This document shows positions 26,501-36,336 of a stretch of 64,000 bases of DNA, piece by piece; position 1 is the first letter of the stretch, and each line of letters begins with the position of its first letter. Location: NCBI GenBank assembly GCA_001584585.1, contig LSYV01000015.1, forward strand, positions 833,575-897,574. The letters are read 5' to 3'. The notes under the pieces are model-generated. The model did no database searches. It was not told the origin of the DNA and saw only the letters and a list, made by a program, of their open reading frames with translations. The stretch comes from Gonium pectorale (taxonomy: Eukaryota > Chlorophyta > Chlorophyceae > Chlamydomonadales > Volvocaceae). Position numbers and translations under genes: made by a program.

Positions 26501-28318
26501 CTGGTGACAGTTGTCATCAGCAACCGTTCAGTCACTCCGAGCTGTGTTACAACAACTTGGCGGGGCGGGGCGGGGCGGGGCGGGCGGGCGGGCGGGCGGG
26601 GCGGGGCGGGGTGGGGTCGGGGTGGGGTGGGGTGGGGTGGGGTGGGGTGGGGTGGGGTGGGGTGGGGGTGGGGTCGGGGTGGGGGTCGGGTCGGGTCGNN
26701 NNNNNNNNNNNNNNNNNNACGGCGTACGGTACGGTACGGTACGGTACGGCGGTCGGTCGGTCGGTCGGTACGGTCGGTCGGGTCGGTGGGTGGGTGGGTG
26801 GGTGGGTGGGTGGGTGGGTGGGGTGGGGCTCATCGAACGCACCCGCCTGCCCGCTTGCGTGTGACGCCCTCCGTCCATCAATACACATGTGTCCTCGCGT
26901 CGTATGCGTTGTTCCTTTTCAACACATGTGTCCTCTCCACCGTTTTCATCGCCAATCAGCTCGTAAGCCCATTGCCTCGACTCACCCAAAGGCCAGCCCC
27001 GGTACCGATACCGTATGTTGCCCAGCCCGCTCCCTGCACCGCTGTCGAGGCACACACACAGAACTGCGCGCACCCCCGCCCCGCCCCCACCCTGAGCCCA
27101 CCCTGCAGGTCGTTTAACATAAAGCCATACCTCCTATCCCTCGAATCCTCGCCACCACTCCCCCCACCATCCCTCCCACCACCCACACAACCCCGCCTCC
27201 CGCGCAGATCGCCAACCTGCCCCACGTGCGCCTCCGCTTCGCCGACCCCACCGGTGCCGTCCGTTCGGCCCTCCTCATGGTCGACAGCGGCGCGTGCGGG
27301 GCGGACGTCATGATACACGACCGCGCCAACAGGGAGCTGCGGCTGGCCGAGGCGGCAGCGGCGGCGGCGGCGGAGGGCGGCGCGAGCGGGAGCGGGAGCG
27401 TCAAGGGCAGCGGCGGCGGGGGCGGCACGGCGGGTCACTACCTGCGGGGGGTGGGCCAGGAGCCCCGGGATTACGTGCAACTGCAGGTGGGCAGGGGCGG
27501 GGTGGGGCGGCGGCTGGTTGCGTTGGGCCCTGCCCCTGCCCCTGCATGCCGGTGTGGCAGTTTGCTTGCGCGGCAAGGACGGCGCGGGAGAGCTGTCCAC
27601 CGCACAGGCGCATCGGGAGATGCGGCGCTTCGGGAGATGCGGCGCGCCCCTCCCCGGCCTGCGTCCATTCTGTCTGTCCCGGCGGCAGTCATTGGGAGTA
27701 ATTCGATTTCGGCTGCGTGTGGCCGTACAGGTTCTGGAGCTACCCTGGCTGGAGGTGGCGGGGGTGCGCTTCCCGCAGGTGGGGCGGGGGCGAAGAGAGG
27801 GGGCAACGCGGTCTCACTGGAGGCGCTTGGGGCGCTGCTGGCATTGGGGCGGGTGCCGACGCTGCTGTCGCAGGGGCCCAGGCGAGGGCGCCGCGGGCGC
27901 GGCGCCGGTCCCTTATCCCTTGCCCCGGCCCTCTGACACCTGGGCGTCCTCGCGGAACGCCTTCCTTTCCCAACTCTCCGCCCGTCCCCCGCGTCCCCTT
28001 CCTCACCCGCCGCCACCGGCCCGAGTCCCGGGTACGCGCCACGCACACGCACACGCACACGCACGGCAGCTAACCTCCCCGGCCACCGCCCCTCTCGTCC
28101 CCCCCTCCCTCTGACCCCGCGCCCGCCAGGTCACGTGCATGTGCGCGGCGGTGGGCGGCCTGGACATATCGGTCTACAGCCACGGCATCCTGTGCGGTGA
28201 CCTGCTGGCCCGCCTGCCCTGGGCCATAGACTACACACACAAGCGGATGGGCTTCAGGCCGGGGGCCTCCGCGGCGCCGCTGCGGCAACCGCAGCCGCAG
28301 CAGCGGGCGGGGCAGTGA
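20558..28318 (+). CDS. Large retropepsin-like aspartic protease with two catalytic motifs
   Basis: Twelve exons join in frame: 20558-20800, 21189-21341, 21779-21826, 22146-22589, 22953-23068, 23467-23932, 24341-24421, 24735-24943, 25487-26273, 27208-27486, 27731-27778 and 28130-28318 (about 1,020 residues). An N-terminal domain (SGRGKHLGIAVSWSLRW, then RTGCWLQPHLRDRF and VRVLVRRRDWRLLGF) precedes the protease. The first half has FVLDTGASGFVM (about residue 507) and GIVGHDLFR. The second half has LLMVDSGACGADVM (about residue 880) and GILCGDLLARLPW. Each half therefore carries its own D(T/S)GA triad and a Gly-x-Asp pair, as in retropepsin monomers, so one chain should build the whole active site. 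The halves are split by a 262-codon exon that is mostly Ser/Gly/Ala low complexity, and a second such block lies near residues 160-290. The start at 20558 is the first in-frame Met near the first exon and is uncertain. No signal peptide is evident from it. Substrate unknown. Confidence 0.8.
26563..26822. repeat. G-rich tandem repeats around an assembly gap in a protease intron
   Basis: Pentamers GGGGC, then GGGGT, then CGGTA/CGGT units and GGGT tetramers run in succession within the intron between exons 9 and 10. The G runs on the plus strand are dense enough for G-quadruplex formation. The array is interrupted by 20 N at 26699-26718, so its true length and unit order are unknown. Confidence 0.9.
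26699..26718. other. Assembly gap (20 N)
   Basis: Twenty consecutive unknown bases inside the G-rich array. It falls in an intron, so the protease coding sequence is not affected. Confidence 0.99.
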
Positions 28319-30328
28319 ACGCAGCAGCGGCGGGGGTTATTGGGTTGGATGTGGCAGGGGTGGGGGCCGGGGTGAGTGGGGCCGCCGGCGGCGATTGAGG
28401 GGGGCTGGGCGCGGGTGGGGGGCAGCCCGAAAGCTGACAGGTCTGCAGGTCTGCAGGTTGACTGGGGCGGGGATTGCGGCTCGCTGCGGCCGTGGCGCCT
28501 TGGCTGTTGCGGGTCCGGAGGGGGGCGCGGGCGGGAAGCGTGGGGTGGCGCGGGGCACGCGGGTTGCGGGCGGTGGGCGGTGGGTCGCGGGGCGAGGGAC
28601 GGATCCGGTCCGCCGCGCTGTGAATTCCCGGAGGAGGTGTTCAGCGTTGTGAGCGCGCGGCTGTACGGTTGATTAGGTTATTTACTCGCTTGTCTGCGTC
28701 CGGCTCCCTTCGACGTGTGAGCACCCAACACCCTCGTGAAGACCGTCCCAGTTCTCATGACCGGCAGGAGTCGTTGCAATTCATCGGCGGCGGGGGGCGA
28801 CGCGCTGTACTGTCTGCGAGGCCGCAACCCCCGTGCGCCCGCACAACCACCCGGGGCTGCCTGCCCCCGCCGGCTGGGCCATGCGCCGTGTCTCCCGCAC
28901 CGAGCCCTGCCCTTCTCGCGGGGGGACTGTTCCCGTGGTGGGCACCGTGAGGGGGGCGCCGCTGCCTTCCCCCTCCCCGCTCAAGTTGGCTGTCGCATGT
29001 CGATGGACAGGTGGACGTTAAGAGGTGAACACTCGGGCAGCAGAGGCGGGGGCAGGGACATGAAGAGGCCTGAGTTGTGGGTTCCGGATTGGTGACGCAT
29101 GACATGGGTTACGTTACTGTCCTCACGCCCCCCGTGCGTACTTCTCCCGCATGAGGTGTGCCCGGACGTGTCAGGTGCCATGGGTACCCACACCCTGGGT
29201 GGCTGGGGTGCGGCTCGCGCACGTCCGGGGCCCGATCGGACCGGGATGCGCCGTGCTGCTTTGTGCGACTGACCCGCACCCTAGTAAAGCATCTGGGCTT
29301 GAACGGGCGCTGCACGCAGAGCACGCATGCCGCACACCGAGATACACCGCCATCGTGCTTCCGTGTAAGCGCGAATGTCGATATGCGCCCAGAAGGTTTG
29401 CCGTCCAATGGCCCCGCGCCAGGCCACCCCGCTGCCGTCCGCTTGAACCCCTCGCCATGCGGCCACGGAGCCATGGTGGAACGCGCGCTGGAGGCGGGCC
29501 GTGCCCCCGCCCCCCGCCCCCGGGACGCATACTGCTGCGACTGACCCGTGGGTCACATGCGCCGAGGTGCTGCTTTCCGGGCGCGACAGCCTTTCTGGAC
29601 TGCAGCTTTCTATGCGAGCGCCAATCACAAGATCTGTGCGCCGCACGCACGGGCTGTTATGACAACGTTTTGAGGATTCCCCGTTGCTCGTGGATCTGTG
29701 CATCACTGGTTATAGCAGGGGTGACGGAAGTCCGTCCAGCATTCTGCCGCCAATGTACCAAGGGCATCTCTTCTAGCTCTTCTTCATGTGGGGTAGCACA
29801 TCTCAAAATTGAATTCGGGTGGTTCGGGCGCCCGCCGTCCTAGGTTTCGTGTGGTATAGGTTTTTATTGCGATTGTGAAAGGGATAACCTAACCATGTCA
29901 GGAAGGTTACTCTCAGGCAAACCTGGCCTTGGACCGCCCACATCGGCCTTCGCCTCGCCTTCCCGAGCGCTGCTCGCCGCGCCCGCGCCCGCCTCCGTGG
30001 CAGCGCCGTAGAAGCTGTGTCGCGTGTTATATGTGAAGCGCCGTATGCCACTTCACAACCCACACCCACCAACCGAACAGCCCTAGGCCCAGGCACGCGC
30101 CTCCTCCAAAGTCAAACGTACCTGGAAACCCCTCAACCATATACCATACCCCCAACGCTCACAGCTGCAGCCCTTCTGGACACACATATTTCTGACACCT
30201 TCATCCTCCACTCTTCCTGAGCACTGTCCTCTGACTCCGGTCGAGACGAACCGACGGCAACAGCCGAACTCGGCTCCAGGCAGCGCTTTTGGACCCCCAC
30301 ACCCCTCGCTGGACAGCTCACGCACGAA
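28319..30328. other. Intergenic between protease and MnSOD
   Basis: 2.0 kb with no supportable gene. A plus-strand TGTAA near 29363 is the first candidate poly(A) signal after the protease stop, about 1 kb away. The right end is the MnSOD promoter side. No TATA element is obvious. Confidence 0.4.
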
Positions 30329-33300
30329 ATGGCCGCGGCCAACCGACTGATCGTGCTGACGGGCCTGGTGGCTCTCGTGGCCGCCGCCGCGCTACCGCCG
30401 GCCGTCGCCGCGGGCCCAGGCGGTGGTGACCTGCCGGCGGCGGACTGGGCGGCGGCGGCGGTGCACTATCGGCTGCTGCTGGAGGAGGCGCTCCTGCCGC
30501 TCAAGAGGGCGCTGCTGCAGGTGAGCATGTGGGCCGACCAGGGACAGGCGCCGCCCCGGACAACCCTCCCGGGCCGTATTGGCCAGAGCCGGGGCGCCCG
30601 GGGCGGAATGCGACACTGGCGGGGATCCGTGCAGCAGCCGAGCGGGGCTGGGCTGGCGCGACGCTGGTCCCGACTGGCGCCGCGGCGCCCACCTGGCGCC
30701 GCCCCGTGGACAGCGCCATCGTCTCGACCACTTACCCCTTTTTCCTATTTCGCCGTTGCAAACCGTCTGTACAGTCCGTACAAGGGCCACTGGTTCTGGA
30801 GCCTCTGCCGTACAGTGACGATGCTCTGCAGCCCGTCATCTCCGCAAAGGTGGGAGGTGTGTATCCTAAAAGCGTAACAGCATGCTCATACACAAGTGGG
30901 CGTGTGTGCGGGATGGTGGGGAGCAGCACCGGCCTGCCAAGCCGCCCTGCCACAAGCGGCCAGCGGCTCCACCACCCGCCCACCGATCTGTGGCTCGCGC
31001 ATCGGCACCAGGCAGCACAGCAGCACAGCCACAAAGCGGCGTATGCCGTCCCGAAGCGTCGCAAACACGGCGTCAGCCACCCCTCGCCATCACACCCAGC
31101 ACACCCTCCCCTCCCCTCCCCTCGCCGCCCTCACTCCGCCGACGCCAGCAACCCGCTCCCCGCATACAGCTCTCCGTCCCCCCCCCGCGGCCCCCCGCCC
31201 TCACACACACATGCCTGCCTGTCTCACACTCTCACACTGTCATGCATAGATCTTCCAGATCATATAGAACACACACACATACACACACAGCTCGACTGTT
31301 TGCCTCGCCTCGCTCGCCTCGCTGGCCTCGCTCGCCTAGTTTGTTTGCAGCCTGTCCACAAGCACGCACATTCGCACGACGTAACAGACACAAACACACT
31401 CGCCGTGCACGGATGGTGACCAACACCAGCCACCCCACCGTTCCACTTTGGTTTGGTTTGTGTTGCCAATACCGTATCCTCGCCCTGTAATCCGTCCTGT
31501 TACACACCTCCCGCCCTCCGCCGCACCTCCCCCCCGATCGCTCCCCCCCACGATCATGCAGCTGCACCACGGCGTCCACGAGGCCACCTACGTCACCCGG
31601 GCCAACGAGGCGGTAGCGGAGCTGCTGCGGAACGGGGGCACCGACGGCCAGGCCGCCAACCTGCCCCAGCTGCTCATGCAGGCACGTACCGAAGCCCCAC
31701 GGCAACACGGAAGGCCTGTGTGTGGCTGTTGTGGTTGGGTTGTTTGTTGGGTCTGGTTCTTTGTTGTGGTTGGGTTGTTATCGGCCAGGCGCGGAGCTTC
31801 TGCAGGATGCAGCCCCGGGGGGTGGTGATGGAGGGGGAGAGGGGTGGGGTGGGGGGTAAAGGGGGGATGGGTGTGCGACAGGGTACTGAGGGTGTGAGAC
31901 TGTGGTGTTACGGAGTGAAGAGGGTGGGCGGGTAATCGTTGGAGGGGGATTACGCGGATGCTGATGGGCAGGGGTGGGGGGGACGGGGAAGGGTGGGGAA
32001 GGGAGTTCTGAGCGGACGGTAGGGGCGCGCGCGTCCGCTCGCCGCCCGCCCCCGTTGATTGCTCGCTGCCGCCGGTCGGCCCGTGGGTCGCAGGTCGGCC
32101 GCGGCACGCTGCCGTCCGACAAGGAAGAGTCCATCCGGAACAACGGCGGAGGCCACTGGAACCACCAGCTGTTCTGGAGGGTGCGTGCGTGTGTGCGCGT
32201 GTTGAAAAGGAAAACGCGTGTGCGTGTGTGTGCTTGTGCTGGCATGTAACATCCGCGCGTGGTGTTACCGCGGTATGTATGCAGTAGTATAGCAATGTTG
32301 ACTGCATGCTGTGTGGTGTTACGGGCCGCCGTACACCGGGCCGGCACGATAGCGCCGGACTAGCTGCCTCCGAATCCAAATGCCGGAATCCAAATGCGGT
32401 GCGGCTTCTTGTAGATGCTGGTCTACCAGGGACCTTCACCTGCGTTGACGGGGACAAAGAGGGCCCCGGCCGCGCGATGTGGCTGTGCATCGGGGGAGCA
32501 AGGCCATGCGCCGGCGCGCGTGGTCCGCTGCTGACACGCATGCGCCAACTGGCCGGCTCCCGGCTGTGCATGCGGGGAACGGGGAGCGCCGTCAGCCGCA
32601 TGTGCCGTCTGCCGCGCCAGGACACTGCGCCCTGCATGCCGCCTCTGCGCGCCACCGCCAGGTCATGTCCCCGCCCGGCTCCGCCAACACCTCCCGCGAC
32701 AACATTTCGCCGCAGCTCGAGGCCGCAATTGTGGGCGCGTTCGGGTCCGTGGACCAGATGCTGGTGGGTGGGTGGGTGGGTAGGGCGCTGAGGCCACTGA
32801 GCGGAGGCGTGTCGTCCCGCCCTTAGCTGGTTGCCCCTCGCTCTCCGCACTCCGCTCTCGCTGTAAACGCGGGTAGCGCCATGAGCCCATCAGGGACGCG
32901 CCCCAACCCCTGTACCGGCACCCACCGCAGCCCACCCCGGCTCACACCGTGCGGCCGCGTGCAGCGCATCTCCGCACCCCCCACACGCGCAATCCCGCGT
33001 GCGCAACCCTAAGTCCAACTCGAATTCCAAGTGCAAATTCGAATCCGGATCCAAACCCATCCCTGCAGTCATCTCTCAAGGCCGCCGGCGATTCGCGTTT
33101 CGGCAGCGGCTGGAGCTGGGTGTGTGCGGCCGGGGACGGTGGCCTGCGCGTCCTGAGCACCCCCAACCAGGACAACCCGCTCATGGCGGTAAGCGGAATG
33201 GTGGGGCCAGGGGGGAAGACAGTAGGGCACCCATTCTGAGCCTGCCCCGCCATTCACTGCTGGACCCTGGCCCGTTTACACCCCTCCTCACCCCCGCAAT

Positions 33301-33972
33301 ATGCGAACGCACGTGCACCCGCAGGCCATCCACACGCCCCTTGGTGCACTTCCCCTCAAACTCTGATGAATGGATCTCCAACTGCTTTATTGTACTTCCA
33401 GGTGGTCCGTCCGCAGCCCTGCGTTCCCATTGTGGGTCTGGACGTGTGGGAGCACGCCTACTACCTGCAGTGAGTGGGGTCGGCCACCGGGGCCCTGCGC
33501 TCGCCGCGATGTGGAGCAGGGAGCGCGTGGGCGGTCGCACAGCAGTGGGCGGTCGCACAGCAGTGGGCGGTCGCACAGCAGTGGGCGGTCCGCCCCACGC
33601 ATGCATGTGTGGCATATGCGGGGCTGGTCGTGGCGACAGGTTTGGCGTGAGCTACGTCCAATAGCAACACGTAGGACCCGGTGGAAGCGACCAAGGTGCC
33701 TGGTGCCGGCGGAGGAAGTCGCGGGCAGCATCCGAGGCAGTCTACTTGCGACATCATAAGATCATATCCACCGCGCCCGTCCCGCCTCCCGCCTCGGGGC
33801 GTCCACACCTCCCCAAGACCCCAACGCCTCGCCCCCGCGCGCTCGCAGGTACGGCCCCAAGCGCGGCGACTACACGTCCGCCTGGCTGGAACTGGTCAAC
33901 TGGAAGCAGGTCAGCGCCAACTACGACGCGGCCAGGCGGGGCGACCTGGCGGCCATTGCGGGGGCAGTCTGA
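30329..33972 (+). CDS. Manganese superoxide dismutase with signal peptide
   Basis: Eight exons: 30329-30520, 30775-30849, 31562-31681, 32094-32180, 32662-32763, 33069-33188, 33402-33469 and 33849-33972 (295 residues). It converts superoxide to peroxide and oxygen. Metal ligands are visible: His in LHHGVHEATYV, His in NHQLFW, and Asp and His in GLDVWEHAYYLQ. The NQD in STPNQDNPLM is the Mn-type second-shell Gln, where Fe enzymes have Ala, so Mn is predicted. The N terminus LIVLTGLVALVAAAALPPA is a hydrophobic signal peptide, not a mitochondrial presequence. This suggests secretion or a periplasmic location, as for one Mn-SOD class in Chlamydomonas. Two oddities: intron 3 appears to be GC-AG (CAG|GCACGT), and the only AG acceptor for exon 3 removes the usual Met-Gln before the first ligand motif LHH. 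Confidence 0.93.
33528..33590. repeat. 18-bp tandem repeat, 3.5 copies, in MnSOD last intron
   Basis: The unit TGGGCGGTCGCACAGCAG runs exactly three times from 33528 to 33581 and continues for half a unit. It lies in the intron between exons 7 and 8. Confidence 0.95.
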
Positions 33973-36336
33973 TGCCGCACCTCGCAGATGTGTCGGTAGG
34001 GCAGTCTTTGGTGGCGGCGGCTGTGTGTGGGGCCTCCCATCCCTGGTTAAGTGTTTGTGCTCGGGGGCACAAGGGGCGCGAGGGGGTCTATCCCGACTGT
34101 CCCCGAATCCAATGCACTGCAGCGTTGGTACGGCGGACACCGAGGAAAGAGAGGACGACCAGGACTCCTGTGTACTTGTCCATTCTCCAGTGCAGCTGCC
34201 CACCCAGCGGCATGCATGCTCGACGGTGTGTGTGTGTGCGTCGCAAGGGCGCAGGGCCGGCCCGGGCCCAGGCTGCGACGGCTGATGGGCTTCAGGGAGA
34301 TTGACGGTGCAGCAGGGCTGTGACGGGCGCAGCGCCGTGGACGAGGACGAGGACGGGTGCTGGGCGCCAGCCGCCCTGCTGCTGGTGGCACTTGGGCCTG
34401 CAGGCCTGCCGTACAGCTCTGTTGAATGGGCCGTCAACCTACTGTGCAGGGTCTTGAACTGAGGCTGAACTGTTGTACGGTGATTGAGCATATGTGTTTT
34501 GTATGACAGTATTTTTTCGGTTCACCTGTTGTACCCTTTGCCTTGATGTTGGCACGCGGGGGAGGGAGCCTGGTGTCCGTTGGTGCACGGTGCGGGTGTG
34601 CCGTATGCCGCAAGCAAGCCAAGCACCCCCTGTCCCCGGCTAGCGTGCGATGTTGCGTCCGCCGAGGGCCTTTTCAAGGTGGTAGCGCTGTACCTGAGCA
34701 TGTGATGGCGCCGTGCATGTGTGGGCACTGTCGGATGCCGGGGGTGCGTCGTGTGAAGCGGCATCCGCTGCCGGCGCCCGCAGTGCCCTCCTCACCTTAC
34801 TGGTGCACGCCCACCTACTTGCATGGTTGTTGGTGTGGCCCACATGGAACCAAAACGAATCCAACCTTTCTTGGAACGTTGACTGCGAGGCGGTACTGTA
34901 CACTGACTGTGCCGTGAGCCGTTGTCAAAGGCTGGCCATCCTCTCACCACCCTCTCGGCGACCATGCCCGCAAATACGCGTATGTTGTGGACGGGGGATG
35001 GGTAGCCGTCGTAGTCGTCACGAAGGGGTGCCGAGGGGTTCGTTGCGTGGCAGCTGCCATAAAGCCGCCAGGTTGTGTCAGCCCACTGGCCCGTTGCTGT
35101 GGTGCCTGTGGGCCAGTGCGCCCGTGGATCGGGCGGCTGCCTGTGTCAATGCGTGGGCGTACTCTTGTTTATCAGTGTCACTTAAAAGCGCATTGTTGAG
35201 TGGAACGCACTTGGATCACCTGTGTAACAACCGTTACCTCAAGCCCGCAACAAACGGCAACGGCACCGACAGTCAAGCATCGCTTGCAGTTTGCTGGCTT
35301 CATGTACAGGCAAGAGGCAGCGAGAAACATATGCAGGCAGGGACGCACATGCCCATGCAGAGCATGAGGCCACGCCATACCAGATAACTGAGCCCACGAG
35401 CCCTGCAAAGCCCACGCAGCGGAACAGATTGCCCCATATGTCAAACGTCTCAGGGCCCCTGCAAACGGCACGTCAGCTGCCACACACGCAGTCCAGCCGT
35501 AGCCGGCCCGAACCAGCAGCGGCAACAATGCAATTCGTTCCCAGCAATGCTCAACAGACACTATCATGCTATGTAAAGCGGCCAAGTCGGCCAAACCCTA
35601 AGCAAAAGGGTGCACAGTGCCCAGGACCGCCCCGATGGGGACCTCGTGACCGGCCCGACGTGAGGAGGGACTGCTGCCCAGCAGCACCGAACGGGCAAAG
35701 ACAGAAAGCTGCAGAGAAAGAAAGGAGGTGGGGGCACACCTCTGTAGATTCGCTCACACCCGTAGGTGAGTCATGACTAGTGTACAGCACGGTGCAGTTC
35801 AGTCTCGCTACGGCTGGGGCCGCCGGCAGTTGCTGTCCCGCCCACACCTTACCGCCCCTCTTGTGCCGAGCCCGATGCACAGTGGCACGCACTCAGCGCT
35901 GCCGGGCCTTCCATACGCCCCGAGGCTCGCACCGAAGTCCGATGTGCTGCTGGGTGCCCTGCGAGGTCACCTGGCAGGCCGCTCCCAGTCAACTCCCCTC
36001 CCCTCCTCTAGCATGCGAGTGCCACCAAGACTTTTGGTGCTACCGCCGCTCTTTGCCTCTCTAATCCCACGACACTGCCTTCCGCCCCTACATCGCTGGC
36101 GCTGGTGCGCTGCCAGCCGCTCGGTCACGCCGGCATCGCTGTCCCACAGCTTGCATACGACGACGCCAAGACCGCCACAAGAACATCGGCCAGCATGGAT
36201 TGCGTCTCGGTGGTCATGGGACGACAAGCCTCCTATGTTTGGTAACGCCCGCCGTTTGTAGGGCCGTCGGTCCAGCCGCGTTGCGTCCACTGTCGCCCTC
36301 CTAGCTTCGTTGCAGACCCAGTATACCCAACCGCAC
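33973..36336. other. Intergenic, convergent 3' flanks of MnSOD and BAH gene
   Basis: 2.4 kb between two convergent genes, with no supportable coding sequence. The first plus-strand TGTAA after the MnSOD stop is at 35223-35227, over 1.2 kb away. If it is used, the 3' UTR is long. Confidence 0.4.

Noticed and set aside
26504..27117. Open frames through the G-rich array and N gap
   Set aside because: These are translations of simple repeats and unknown bases inside an intron.
29151..29843. 230-codon open frame after the protease gene
   Set aside because: The translation is Cys/Arg/Pro-rich without motifs, and overlapping frames on the other strand are just as long. Nothing supports coding.
31188..31292. 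CA-rich stretch as a possible telomere-like or element end
   Set aside because: It is only an interrupted CACA microsatellite in MnSOD intron 2.
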